Origin: Crocodylus rhombifer
Lineage: Eukaryota > Chordata > Crocodylia > Crocodylidae
NCBI GenBank assembly: GCA_038503035.1
Contig: JAVSML010025182.1
Span: 44,415-108,414 of the forward strand
DNA: 64,000 bases
Direction: 5' to 3'
Shown: piece by piece, positions 1 to 11,403 of the stretch
Numbering within the stretch: the first letter of the stretch is position 1
Layout: each line of letters begins with the position of its first letter
Notes under the pieces: generated by a model
The model's database searches: none
Told to the model about the DNA's origin: nothing
The model's input: only the letters and a program-made list of their open reading frames with translations
Translations under genes and position numbers: made by a program

Positions 1-1596
1 CCCCCAGTGAGACTCAGGAGAAACTCTGACAGGGCTAGTGTTGGGGAGGACAGAGTTAGGGAACTTCTGGAGGGGCTGGATGTGTTCAAATCAGCAGGTC
101 CAGATGTTCTCCACCCCAGGGTGCTGAGGGAATTGGCAGGGGTTATTGGTTCTCTGGCCAGATGACAGATGACTGGAAGAGGCCCAATGTGGTCCCCATT
201 TTCAAAAAAGGGAAGAGGGAGGACACGGGCAACTATAGGCCCATTAGTCTTACTTTGATCCTGGGGAAGGTCTTTGAGAAGATTATCCAGGAGCACAACT
301 GGGAAGGACCAGCGGGGGGTGGGAACAATGCTCAGGGGCAACCAGCGTGGCTTCATTAGCAGCAGGTCCTGTCAGACAACTGTGATTGCCTTCTATGATC
401 AGGTCACAAAATCACTGGATGCAGGTGTCGTGGTGGATGTAGTCTTTCTGGACTTCAGGAAGGCCTTTGACACTGTCTCCCACCCCATTCTCATTAAAAA
501 GCTAGGCGACAGTGGCATTGATGCCTACACAGTCAGATGGGTCGAAGATTGGCTAAGGGACCGCACCCAGAGAGTGGTGGTAGACGGTTCATATTAGACC
601 TGGAGGGATGTGGGCAGTGGGGTCCCCCAGGGCTTGGTCCTTGGGTCTGCACTGTTTAATCTCTTTATTAGTGACTTCGATGAGGGGGTGAAAAGCACCC
701 TGTTCAAATTCACTGACGACACCAAGATCTGGGGCGAGGTGGGCACACTAGAAGGAAGGGAAAGGATACAGTTGGACCTGGACAGGTTACAGGGGTGGAC
801 AAATGAGAATAGGATGGGATTCAATACTGACAAGTACAAGGTGATGCATGTGGGCAGTAAGAACCAGCAGCATACCTACAGGCTGGGGAACTCCCTTCTC
901 GTTAACACAGTGACAGAAAGGGATCTTGGAGTCATTATTAATTCCAAAATGAACATGGGTCACCAATGTGAGGACGCAGTCAGCAAAGCCAACCGCACCT
1001 TGTCATGCATCCACAGATGTATCATAAGCAGGACCAAGGAGGTGATCCTCCCCCTCTGTGCAACACTGGTCAGGTCACAGTTAGAGTACTGCGTCCAGTT
1101 CTGGGCATCGCACTTTAGAAGGGATGCAGCCACCATCGAGAGGGGCTAGAGGAGGGCCATTAGCACGATCCAGGGACAGCAGGGCAGACCCTATAAGGAG
1201 AGGCTATAGGGCCTGAACCTGTTCTTCCTTCACAAGAGAAGGCTGAGAAGAGACCTGGTGGCCATCTACAAACTTACCAGGGTGGACCAGCAGGGAATGG
1301 GAGAGACCCTGTTCACCCATGCACCTCCCAGAGTAACAAGGAATAATGGCCGTAAGTTGTTTGAGAGTAGGTTCAGTCTGGACATTAGAAGACACTATTT
1401 CACAGTCAGGGCAACTAGGATCTGGAACCAACTTCCAAGGGAAGTAGTGCTGGTTCCTACCTTGGGGGTCTTTAAGAGGCCTGACAATTACCTGGCTGAG
1501 GTCCTATGAGCCCAGTATTCTCTCCTGCCCATAGCAGGGGGTCAGACTTGATGATCTGCAAGGTCCCTTCCAACCCTATATCTATGAATCTATGAA
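1..1596 (+). mobile_element. CR1 LINE, decayed ORF2 reverse-transcriptase region and 3' end
   Basis: A non-LTR retrotransposon fossil of the CR1 clade. The 5' part lies outside the window. Broken frames at 162-359, 274-597, 610-1149 and 1258-1509 together show the order of a CR1 ORF2 reverse transcriptase: a NYRPISL block, FLDFRKAFDTVSH, GVPQGLVLGSALFNLFISD, and a degraded catalytic box read as FTDD at about 709-720 where CR1 normally has a hydrophobic-ADD box. The C-terminal region ends in a frame with FTVRATRIWNQLP. Frameshifts and in-frame stops separate the pieces, so it cannot make a working enzyme. The 3' end is the CR1-type direct repeat TCTATGAATCTATGAA at 1581-1596, without a poly-A tail. 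It lies inside inferred MTA3 intron 3, opposite to the gene. Confidence 0.93.
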
Positions 1597-2609
1597 TAAT
1601 GTCTTGTCCAGATGGACAGGTCCCTCTTATCTCCCAAGTATGAATTTCTCATACTATTTGCTTATCTCTTCCCCACTCCCACTAATTAATATTAATGAAG
1701 ATGAAAGCCAAATGCCACTATATGGAAAAACAGTAGGCGGTGTTGTTGTAAAGGCACTTTGTCCTAGTGGAAGACAATGCAAGAAACTACACCAGAAAGG
1801 CCTGAATCTCTCCTATTCATCTAGTCAAGGTAATGGTCACTAAATGGTCTTCATGGGTGATCTTCATAAACAACTGGTGTAAACAAAGGATACCTGAAGC
1901 TCAGAGAAACGAGCCATTAAACCTCTTAAAGTTGACGTCCCATTGGACAGTACCTTTAGTACTTCTCTGATAGGTAGAAAAGCATAAATAAGCCACTTGA
2001 AAAATCTAGGTATGGCAGAATCGAAGACTACAGTGTGGACTTATAAATGCAGTACTGAGCCAGACGCGCTTAAATGGAACTAATAGCAAGCATAGGTACC
2101 TAAAGGCAATTAGGAAGATGTCCCAAGGGGAGGATAGAGCATTTCCTACAATCCAGCTAAAGAATCTTTCCATGTAGAAGCAGAAGCAAGTGTAGTAGAG
2201 CCATTTCTGCAAGAAGCTAGTGTTTTGAACTGTCAAGGAACAAGCTCTGCTAGCAGATGTTAGCCATCCAGCATCCACTGTGAATGGAGGGATACAACAG
2301 GCATTTCTACATCTCCCCCAGAACAGCTATATGAAGAACAACAGGTTTCACTTGGTCCCAGAGATGAATGGTTTTCTGCCACAGCAAGACCCTCTGATCA
2401 TTGATATAGTACATCACGACAGTGTTGTCAGCAAGTATTTACAGTCCAACACCTAGAAGCACTGGCAGAAAAGGACAGGCACATCAACAAACAGCTCTCA
2501 GTTCAATAACTTTTTGTGAAGATTTTTCCTCTTGGTGAGAAAAGAGACCATGGCTCCAAACATAGCCCATATGCACTTCTCCATCCATTACTGGTTATCA
2601 CATTGAGAA
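1597..2609. other. intron 3 sequence, nothing recognised
   Basis: AT-rich non-coding sequence between a CR1 and a hAT-like element. I see no splice-flanked frame, RNA gene or recognisable repeat. Confidence 0.5.
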
Positions 2610-3752
2610 TAGGTGAGGAGAAAAGGGCACCTTGATACATTTGTGCTGACTAGCAGTACATCAATAAAGATTTTCTTAGCTGATACCAATAGCTGATTAT
2701 TCACCAGGCACATCAGCTGATACCAATCTGATAACTGATTTACAGGAGCACAGCCAGGCAGCGTGGAGAGCAGCTCCCTGCAGGTAAGTCTGTGGCGGGG
2801 AAGAGACATGGGGAGGGGGGACAGATCAAGGCCCCCACGGTAAGGGAGGGAGTGGGGCAAAGGCAGGGGCTGGGGGTGATGCCCAGCCAGGGCAGTGAAC
2901 GGGACTCAGGAGCTGGGGTGGGGAGCAGGATGGATCCCAGCATTTAAAAATAGCAGTGGAGGCGCTTGAACTAAAGCTTGTCAAATGAGCATTAGTTCGA
3001 GTGCTACCACCACTATTTTTAAGTTTCAGGACTCTTTTAGAAGCAGAGCCAAGTGGAGTGAGGGTGGAGGCTGCCTGCTGTGGGCTCGGGGCTCTCCGCC
3101 TTGCTGCCTTCGCCCCAGGAGTCCCATGCTAGCTGCGCATCCCCTGCCCACCCACCAGCAGCAAGTACAACTCACCACCACCGCTACTGCGGGGCGGGCA
3201 GGGGACACACAGCTCCTGGGGAAAGGCAGCATGGCAGAGAGCCCGGAGCCCACAGCAGGCAGCCCACCTTCACCCCACACACAAATCTGGGGGAGGGGAA
3301 CACAGCAGCGGGGAGCTGCCCTCACTCCTGACCACCCTCATGCCCCCCTGAAAAGCCACCAGTGGCTCTGTCCCACTCCCCACCCTGGCTACAATGTCTC
3401 AATCATTACCCTGGCTGAGAAGCACCCCCAGCCCCAACCCCTGCCCCAGCCCCTCCCACACTGTGGGGGCCTTGACCTCTCCCCTGACCCTTTCCCTCCC
3501 CCATACCCCTTTCCCTCCACAGATTTACTTGCAAGTCGCTGCTCTCCGCACTGCTCAGCTCCATTCCTGGCCACACGTATGCTACAGCTGTATACATACA
3601 CACAGTGTCCGGGGGCTCTGGCCAAAAGGCGTATTATATTTATCAGTGACATTATTGGCTACACCAGCCAAAAGAAGCCAATAGCTGATAATGCTAATTT
3701 CCCTTTTATCAGTGCTGATCCAGTACAGCACCAATATATCGGTGCACCTCTA
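2610..3752. mobile_element. hAT-like DNA element, family A (GC-rich core)
   Basis: The right end (CACCAATATATCGGTGCACC then TCTA) is the reverse complement of the left ends seen at 16269 and near 30258, and the left part is a diverged version of the same end. The interior carries a GC-rich, CCCC/GGGG-rich core with the shared motif GCAGGTAAGTCTGT. No transposase frame is seen, so it is non-autonomous. The left boundary is approximate and no convincing 8-bp duplication was found for this copy. Long open frames across it (for example 2985-3758) come from base composition. Confidence 0.6.
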
Positions 3753-3825
3753 TTGTGAGTGTCTTCCACCAGTCCTGGGGAGGACAGAACTATCTAGCTA
3801 ACTAAAACAAAACATCATATATAAT

Positions 3826-4198
3826 TAGAGACCTAATTAATTTGCAGCGAGACAAAGGACTTTTTGTGGCTTGGTTGTGGCATAAAAAGCCAACTTCATA
3901 GGCATTTCCTGGTGGCCCTGCCCCTTGCCTTTGATTGGTAGAAAGGCCCTGAGGAGAGGAGGGACAAAGGGGCAGCCACTATCTTGGTTGCTGGCTGCCC
4001 TTCATGCTGCCCCACCAGCCAGAGCCTTCCCCTCCCAGGCAGGCTAGGAGGCAGCAAGGACTGCTGGCTCCCACTGAGGAACCAGCATTTTATTTTTGTT
4101 AATTTTTTTTTAAGTTGATTTTATAGTCTCTCAGATTTTGCTAAATGGTTTCACAGAAACCATGAAATCCGGGAAATCGCAAATTTAGTAGGTTCCTA
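3826..4198. mobile_element. hAT-like element, family B
   Basis: Ends are inverted: TAGAGACCTAATTAATTTGC on the left and the complement of TAGGAACCTACTAAATTTGC on the right. The same termini and interior (GCCCTGCCCC, GATTGG, TTTATTTT near the right end) occur in the copy at 38179-38697. No coding capacity. Confidence 0.6.
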
Positions 4199-5320
4199 GA
4201 TATGTCTGCCAGGTAGACACACTTGTCTCAATCACCCTTGTACTACTGCAAGTCTGGCAATCTGTCACATAGCCAATAATTTCAAGAAGCCATTAAGTTT
4301 CAGGAAAATTCTGACTGATGCTCTCATGTGAGACTGAAATTGATTGCAAAAGGTAGGCCTTTTCTGCTACGAAGATCAAATCTACCCACATATGCTTTGT
4401 CCTCTGGGTAGAGGTGAGAATTGATTTTGCCTTATTGACTCTTGACTTTTATGGCAGCAAATACACCCAAGGATTATAGAGATTGATTCATTCACCTAAT
4501 GAAGAGGCTGACCCCACACCTCATCCAAAATCTGATAGGGATAAATCTTTCATTTCCTCTAGAAAGCTACCACTATCACCCAAAAGCCTAAAGGATACCA
4601 AAAGAAACCAAAAGAAGAAAATTCTGTACTGAGTGTATCTGAAGTAATTCTTGTGAGCTGAGTGAACGGTGATTATGAAAGTATGCCTCTTGCATGTCTA
4701 GATTTGAAAGCTCCTCTACACATCACCATGCTGAGCTAGAATCAACAGATGAACATACTGAGTGAGGAGATAGTTATGGGACATCCCTCCTTTGGTTTTG
4801 GAATCAGGAGAGAAGAGTTGAATCCCCTGCCCTACAATGCCACAAGCATTTCTTCACTTCTCCAAAATGTAGGAGTTGCATCCTGAGGAACATCTCATGA
4901 TGGGGACCCCAAAAATTGAAAGGAGGGAACTGGTAAGAGGATTCCTTGTCTTCAATCTCCAGGCCCTAAGACTGCATTTCCAACTATCCTGAAAACCAAA
5001 GTTAAAGCTTCCAAAAGAAGAAGGAAGTTGGATCTTCTGGCTGTGCAAGGAGTTCAACTGCACTCTCAAAGCCGCTGGCAGGAGATGTGACGAATGAGTA
5101 ACAAATGAACAGCAGACAAACAAGGGGAAAGAGTGTCTCCTCAGAGGGCATGTTGTTTGCAGATGACACAACTTTCAGTATTCCACAGATTACAATCAAG
5201 AAGGCCTGCACAGTTTTTTTTGTGGTCACATTACCTTAAGCCACTGTGTCTGAGGCACTGAGGGGGCAGCTTGCAGCAAGTTGTCAGAAACCAGGTATCC
5301 TTCATGAAACACTTCTCCCT
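4199..5320. other. intron 3 sequence, nothing recognised
   Basis: No coding segment, RNA gene or repeat family that I recognise; ordinary AT-rich composition. Confidence 0.5.
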
Positions 5321-5799
5321 GGGCACATCTACATGAGCAATTAATGTGCATGAATAAACTCTAGTGCAGTTTATGCCAGAATTTATTACTCCCAGGCATA
5401 GCATTTACACATGCACATAGAACCACAGCATGTTGAGCCAGGGCAGCACAGCCCTGGCTGGCAGGGGACCCGTTGGGGGCCAGCTGGCCAGCCCAGGGCT
5501 GCCCAAGTCCAAATCAACATGCTGCAGCAGGGCTGGGACATGAGCATGCTACAGTGCAGGGCTAGCTGTCAGGCAGCTCCCACACTGCAGCACCCTCATG
5601 CCCCAGTCAGCCCTGGTCATGATCTACACGTGTTGCAGTGACATAAATAACCCTACCACAGGACATTGTGTCATGCAATCATATCCTACGGCAGAGTTAA
5701 TTAGTTTACTCCAATTTAATAGCACTGTGCATGTAGGCAGTAATGCTTTATTGCAGTGCTAATTAGTCAACTCCGCAGTAAAGCACATGTGTAGATGCC
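5321..5799. mobile_element. MITE, family C (GGGCACATCTACATG ends)
   Basis: Terminal inverted repeats GGGCACATCTACATG (5321) and the complement CATGTGTAGATGCC (to 5799). A possible 5-bp duplication TCCCT lies at 5316-5320 and 5800-5804. Sub-terminal sequence is rich in ATTAATGTGCA/TGCATTA-type motifs shared with copies at 44588, 58003 and 63104. Non-coding; the superfamily is unresolved because the duplications differ between copies. Confidence 0.7.
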
Positions 5800-8700
5800 T
5801 CCCTGTGTCCGTGTGGGAATCTCTCTACAAACTGGGATCATCAGTAGTCCCAAATTAGGTAACTGTATTTGCAATTGTTTGCAGTATGCAAGTCCCTAAG
5901 AAAAAGGTTCAAGTTGTTTAGGTCTTTGCTGCCAAGAGGTCATTTTAGGTCGTCCATGTGGCTTCAACCTCTCCTTGAGGACAGCTGTTGAATGCTTATA
6001 AAAGTATTTGAAGACTTTAGAAGGGTCAGGGTAGCAGTAGTCCTCTTTCTGGAAAGTGGAAGGCACGAGTGCAAGTGTTTGCCAAAGGTCCTTGGCTGTT
6101 TACAACCTACCAGAGATGAAAAAATGTCAAGAAGTTTGAGAATCATATCTTACTCTGTTTCCACTGGGATCCCCATAGCCAACCTCCTCAGAAGTTTCTG
6201 AGAGACTCAGCAGGCAATACCCCAATGCTCCCCACTATAAGGATGGGCTCTCCAGCTTCCTTCCTTCCACATTACTGCACAAATGGTGGGCACTTCCGGT
6301 TTCACTTTATCTTACAACCCGGCATACCAGTTAGCAGAGCATGCTTGCTTGCAAGATGCCGGATAACAGAACTTTTACCATACTAAGGCCTTCAGCACCA
6401 ATTGCTCTGGTACTTGCTGTGTTGATGCTGAGGACTTCGGAGCACTGCTCTGAAGTACCAGGCACATGAAATCTAAATCCAGATCCAATGGTGAACACGT
6501 GGTGCCAACATGCGAGCAAGACCACTTCTGGTCTCTGATCTACTGCCTATGTTAACCTTGCTTGGTGAGGAAAATAAAGATTTACATCTCTGAATACCAT
6601 GAGACTGGTGCTCTTTACACCCTTTCTCTTCACTTGGCTTTATATACTCTGACCTCAAAGTTTATTAAAGAATATTTTACCTATTACAAAAATTCATTAG
6701 AGTCCCTGTTCAACCCAATTAAATATGTATTTTATCTTATTTGAGGACAAGTTGTATATGACAAGTGCCTTGTTTCTGAAAGGCAGAATGAAGAAAAGAG
6801 AGTTTCCCTTGAAAATACTGGTAAGTATGTTTATTTTCCCAGGGACAAAACACAGGCACCTGGGGGGGTGGGGGGGGGACGGACAGAGGGAAGCAAAACA
6901 GTGCAGCTACTATTAATCTCCTAGTAGCTGCTGGCCAAGTCAAAATGCCCAGCCCTCTACTCTTAAGGTGAGCTAAGTGGGCAGCCAGAAGCACCCATGT
7001 CATCTGAGGGCCCACCCAGCCCCACACTCAGTCCGGCTTTAGAAATACAGTAGAGTTGAACCAGGACCAGCTACTACAGCTCAAGTCTCTACCAGAGGTG
7101 AAAAGGCTCCTATTGTCCACAGCCAGCAGATAGGGAGCCCCACATGCTACTGTGCTACCCTCTGCATAGTAAGTGTAGCATCACTTCCTCTTTCCTTTGG
7201 TAGAGGTTCCTTCTGCAAAAGCTGCTAGTATTGTATTTCCTGGCTTAACCCCCCCCCCCCCCCCAATACCCAGCAGCTGATTTTTTTGGGGGGGAGGAAG
7301 TACATGTTGTATATGAGAAAGTACAATGTCATACTTGTGTGATCTCCTTCATGTTTCAAACTTCTTGATAAATTTATATTGCAAAGATCTGAAAGCAACA
7401 AATGCCTCAAGTTTTCTGATTGAATCCACAGTCCCCCTCACGGCATCATCATTTCCTGTATTATAACCACAAAGACATGTAGGCAAATCCAAAGCTTTTC
7501 TGCCATATAAATTCTTGTCCTCAATAGGCAAAGAAATAACTCTTTCAAGATTCCTTTGCTGGCAGACAGGGAAAGGGACAGCTTTTATAAAACACCCCCC
7601 ACAACTTTCCCTTTTAGGAAGACTCTGCTTGCAAAACATGGGCGATCTATTCTCTCCATGATAAACACAGCTCTAGTCAAATCAAGCAGAAGGCATTTTC
7701 TTGGGGTGGGGTGCAGGCAGAGTGACAGAGAGAAAAAAGGGAAAGGTGTGCCTGTTCAACACATGAAAAGTCAAAGTTCGAAGAGTCTGTGATTTCTTGA
7801 ACAAATCTAGAGATAACATGCTACAAAATACTTTATCTATGTTACAAAATGACAAGCCTATCATCCAACTCAGCATTGGCAAATTGAGGAAGCTCTTCTT
7901 TCATAAAGTGAAACAGAATGGAAGATAAGAGAAAAAATCATTCTTTATTGTCTGTGTGAGATTTAAAATAAGGGTTTTTTTTCCATTCTTAAGCTCTGTT
8001 TATAAGTTTGATCTCTAGGGTATATTCTTTTTCCTCAATTCACATATATCAGTCCCCATGATCAGTAAGTAGTGGGAGCAACACATGAGTGCTGGGAAAA
8101 TAATAGTCTTCTGAATGCTTATCATTAAAACCTTTTAAACAATTAATTCAGATGTCAATAAAAAACAATCAGTGAAGTAATAAACACTGCATTATATTAG
8201 CTATCTTACTCTGATGTTTCGTTTTCAACATAAAACATATAGTCAAATAATATTTTTTAAGTTTGCTGCCACATTTATGACTTATACACAGCATATTTGA
8301 TAATGTGCGTTTATTAGGCATGAATTCTCCTAAAATATTCAGTTTTAGTGAATTAAAAGTGCCTGCCTATTTTTCATAAAGCATACCATATTAAAAGCAA
8401 CATCATTTTAGAAGTAACCACACAACAGACTCCCAAAGCACTTGCCAGCTAATCTCCTGTTGTCTTTTATCATTAAAAATGACACTTTGTAAAAATTCCA
8501 TGATTACTTTACCCACCTCTCTGAATGGTAAAGTTCTCCAGGCTACTGAAGGTCTCATGCTTAGAACATTATATATTAATGATCTACTATCAAGGAACCC
8601 TTTTTTTTTTTTTTTTTTAACAGAAAATTGTCGTTTTGGACCTATAAATCTTGACAGAGGAATTAGGGGGCAGGTACAGCAATGAAAATATTCTTTGTTT

Positions 8701-9582
8701 TAAAGAAAGAATATCATTTTCCTATAGGGATAAGGAAGATAAAGGCCCTGGACAAATCTGAAAGTAGTATCCTGGTATTTTTTTTTTAACTAGTAGATCA
8801 AGCAAGAAAAAAAAAATCTTGAAATTAATTTTAATAAAGTCCTGTTACTGTCTATGACCCCTATTTATAATGCCATCACAGCCACAGTGTTCCATGTTAT
8901 CCCTGATCATTATAAAATTGAAAGAACAGGGGTTTTGCTTGATTGTCATGAAGGGCAACACCATTATATAGGAGTAGTCATGCCTGTATTCCTTTCCTCT
9001 ACAGCACTTTGATTTCAATTTGGTTAGCAAGGAGTGTGGACATATTCTGGCATTCAAAGGGAGGATGCTAACAGGGGGGTGCTAAGGCAAAACTTTATTC
9101 TGAAACACATTACAGTCATTTCAGGAAAATGCAATATATTTTTTCATTCCATGTTCAGTTTGCATTCTAAGTAAATACAGTCAGAAGCAACGATGTCTGA
9201 TAAGCAGTCTGGAGGGAGATTTTCTCTCTCATTTCTACTCTCCTCCAAATAAGATGATTTGATTTGTTTCAATTTTATATTTGCATAAAGACCTAAGTGA
9301 CAGGTATTAAGAAAATATTCTGGAACGAACACTATTCAGGCCCAAATTAATTTAGATCAGCACATCAAAGCATTTGCAGCACAGCCACAGAATAATTTCG
9401 GCCTATGTTTGATACTGACTTTCCAGCTTCCAATTCTTAAAGAAAAGGAACTGCAAAGGTGTAGTGACCTAGCCACTTCTTTAATGTTGGTATACATAAT
9501 AAAATACATTCAAGTTCTTGTTTTAAGTAGGATGCTTCCCCACTAAGAGCCTCCAGTGAACATTAGGAATTTCTGCACTCGA
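5800..9582. other. intron 3 sequence with homopolymer runs
   Basis: No gene or transposon recognised. It holds a 16-C run at 7249-7264, G-runs near 6860-6880 and an 18-T run at 8601-8618. These are likely spots for assembly-length error. Confidence 0.5.
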
Positions 9583-9873
9583 GGCCATCCCTAAGTGGGG
9601 CCGACCAGGGCAACCACCCCGGGCCCTGCGCTTTGGGGGGCCCCCATGGAGCGGCGACTCCACACTGCCGCCAGCTTCACATCCGGCTGCTCCCCCCACC
9701 CCAGTCGCCAATCCTGCCACCTCTGGCCGCTCGACACCCCACCCCACCACTGCTGAACACACTGCCAGCTTCCTCACATCCGGGGGCGGGGCCACGCACA
9801 GGATGATTTGTCCTGGGCCCTGCACCCTGCACCCTGCTTGGGTCACCTCTGTCTGCACTGCTTCAAAAGTCAC
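9583..9873. repeat. GC-rich interspersed element, unclassified
   Basis: A sharp GC-rich island in AT-rich intron. Its two ends share the related motif CCGGGCCCTGC / CTGGGCCCTGCACC, and it contains runs of C and G. Looks like a non-autonomous DNA element, but I could not fix termini or a target-site duplication. Confidence 0.35.
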
Positions 9874-10149
9874 AGCAGTGCAAACACTGCTTTATACCTG
9901 AGCAGTATATTTTCTACAAGTGGTATAGCTACTTCTGTGTTGCTCTACTGGGATAAAAATCCTGGCAGTGGCTAATGCCTAAGAAAAGAAAATACAAATC
10001 CGCTTCGCATTGCATCAAAATATACAAAGTTTCAATATAGTTTTGTAATTTTACAGAGAGATTTAATCTCATTTATAGGATACTGAACACATCCCCATTT
10101 TTATTTAGCTTTATATGTAACACTGTTATAAAAATATAAATATTTCAAC

Positions 10150-10590
10150 AGTTGTAGGTTGTAGCCGTGTTGGTCTAAGGACATAGGCAGGCAAGGTTCT
10201 TTGGGTAAATCCAGTATCTTTTATTAGACCAACTCAAATAGTTAGAAAAATTCTTCTTAGCAATCTTTCGGGCATAAACACCCTTTGTCAAGATGAGGAA
10301 ATGTGTGCAGATCGTCTGTGCTTTTCCTGGATGAAGTGGTAAAGCAGTCAAAGGCCAATAGGTATACAAGAAAGCTATTTACATTTTAACTGACTGGCTT
10401 TCTTGCATATGTACTGGCCTCTGACTGCTATACCACTTCATCCAGGAAGAGCATAGATCATCTGCAGACATTTCCTCATCTTGACAAGGGGTGTTTGTGC
10501 CCGAAAGATTGCTAAGAAGAATTTTTCTAACTATTTGAGCTGGTCTAATAAAAGATATTGGATTTACCCAAAGAACCTTGCCTGCCTAAT
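10150..10590. mobile_element. foldback repeat, family D, with 9-bp target duplication
   Basis: A long near-perfect palindrome. The left arm (about 10186-10373) reads GGCAGGCAAGGTTCTTTGGG, a TCTTTTATTAGACCAACTC block, CTTTCGGGCATAAACACCC and so on; the right arm (about 10386-10590) is its reverse complement around a short spacer. The left end carries an extra TAGCCGTGTTGGTCT segment missing on the right. Direct duplication TATTTCAAC flanks it at 10141-10149 and 10591-10599. No frame. Related copies are at 32214, 48500, 54147 and probably 37950. Confidence 0.8.
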
Positions 10591-10849
10591 TATTTCAACT
10601 GCAGTCCCGGAAGCAACTGTGCGCTGAGCAAGTGTCTCATATAAGGAGCCACTTGTGGCTATGTTTTGGAATACAACACTCCTACCTAACCGAGTATAAC
10701 AAGGGCCCATCCCAAGGTGGCCATGACATCCCTGATGGCTACTTGGCCCTTTCTTTACCCTGATCCTCCCCTTCTGTTTGTCTGCCATGCCTTGATGTGC
10801 TTATACCTTTAAGAAAAGGGACGCTGGCTCAGGGATTCCTGAACAAGCG

Positions 10850-11150
10850 CTCATCTGCTCCTGTCCTACCCCCAGGGCTGATCTCTTCTGGCTCTGTCCT
10901 TGAGCCCACCCTGACTCTCATCTCCACACTGTTCCCAGGTACCTAGTCCCCCCCTGGGCACCAGACACTTCAGGCCTCCCCTAAGCCTGGGACCTGCTCT
11001 GATCCTGTCTCTACTCTGCTCCAAGGTACCTAGTCATTCCTAGGCACTGGCCCTTTCCTGGTCCTGTCTCCGTTCCACTTCAAAGTACCTGGATCCAGCC
11101 TGGTCCTTTTTCCCCCCTTCACCCACACTTTGGTTCTACTCCCAGGCCTG
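10850..11150. repeat. degenerate tandem repeat, CT-rich
   Basis: Loosely repeated units containing CCAGGTACCTAGTC / CCAAGGTACCTAGTC / CAAAGTACCTGG, GGGCACC and CTGTCTC at irregular spacing of roughly 60-100 bases. A decayed minisatellite, probably part of a larger element. Confidence 0.45.
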
Positions 11151-11220
11151 TTGGGAGCTCCTCCTTCCTTTAGTCCCTCCCAAACTTCCAGTTGTTATTA
11201 CAAGCTGTAATCTTCTAGGT

Positions 11221-11395
11221 CAGCAGTTCCCAAATCTGACAGATTGTGCACCACCACTTTAAAATGATACAACCTTAAGTACCACCAGCAAACTTTTGTC
11301 ATATAAAGTAATTATAATAAATTTGTTAACGCGTAACACTGACAGATTGTCTGTGTACCACTGGTGGTACCTGTACCACAGATTGGGAATCACTG
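11221..11395. mobile_element. hAT MITE with 8-bp target duplication
   Basis: Termini CAGCAGTTCCCAAATC and GATTGGGAATCACTG are inverted. Flanks TTCTAGGT (11213-11220) and GTCTAGGT (11396-11403) match at 7 of 8 positions, the duplication length of hAT transposons. 175 bp, non-coding. Confidence 0.82.
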
Positions 11396-11403
11396 GTCTA
11401 GGT

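Noticed and set aside
2985..3758. 257-codon open frame
   Set aside because: Lies entirely in the GC-rich core of a family A hAT-like element; overlapping frames of similar length exist on both strands and no domain is visible.
10150..10215. Possible tRNA gene from the TAGCCGTGTTGGTCT segment
   Set aside because: Only a loose A-box-like stretch is present, without cloverleaf pairing; it is the end of a repeat family.
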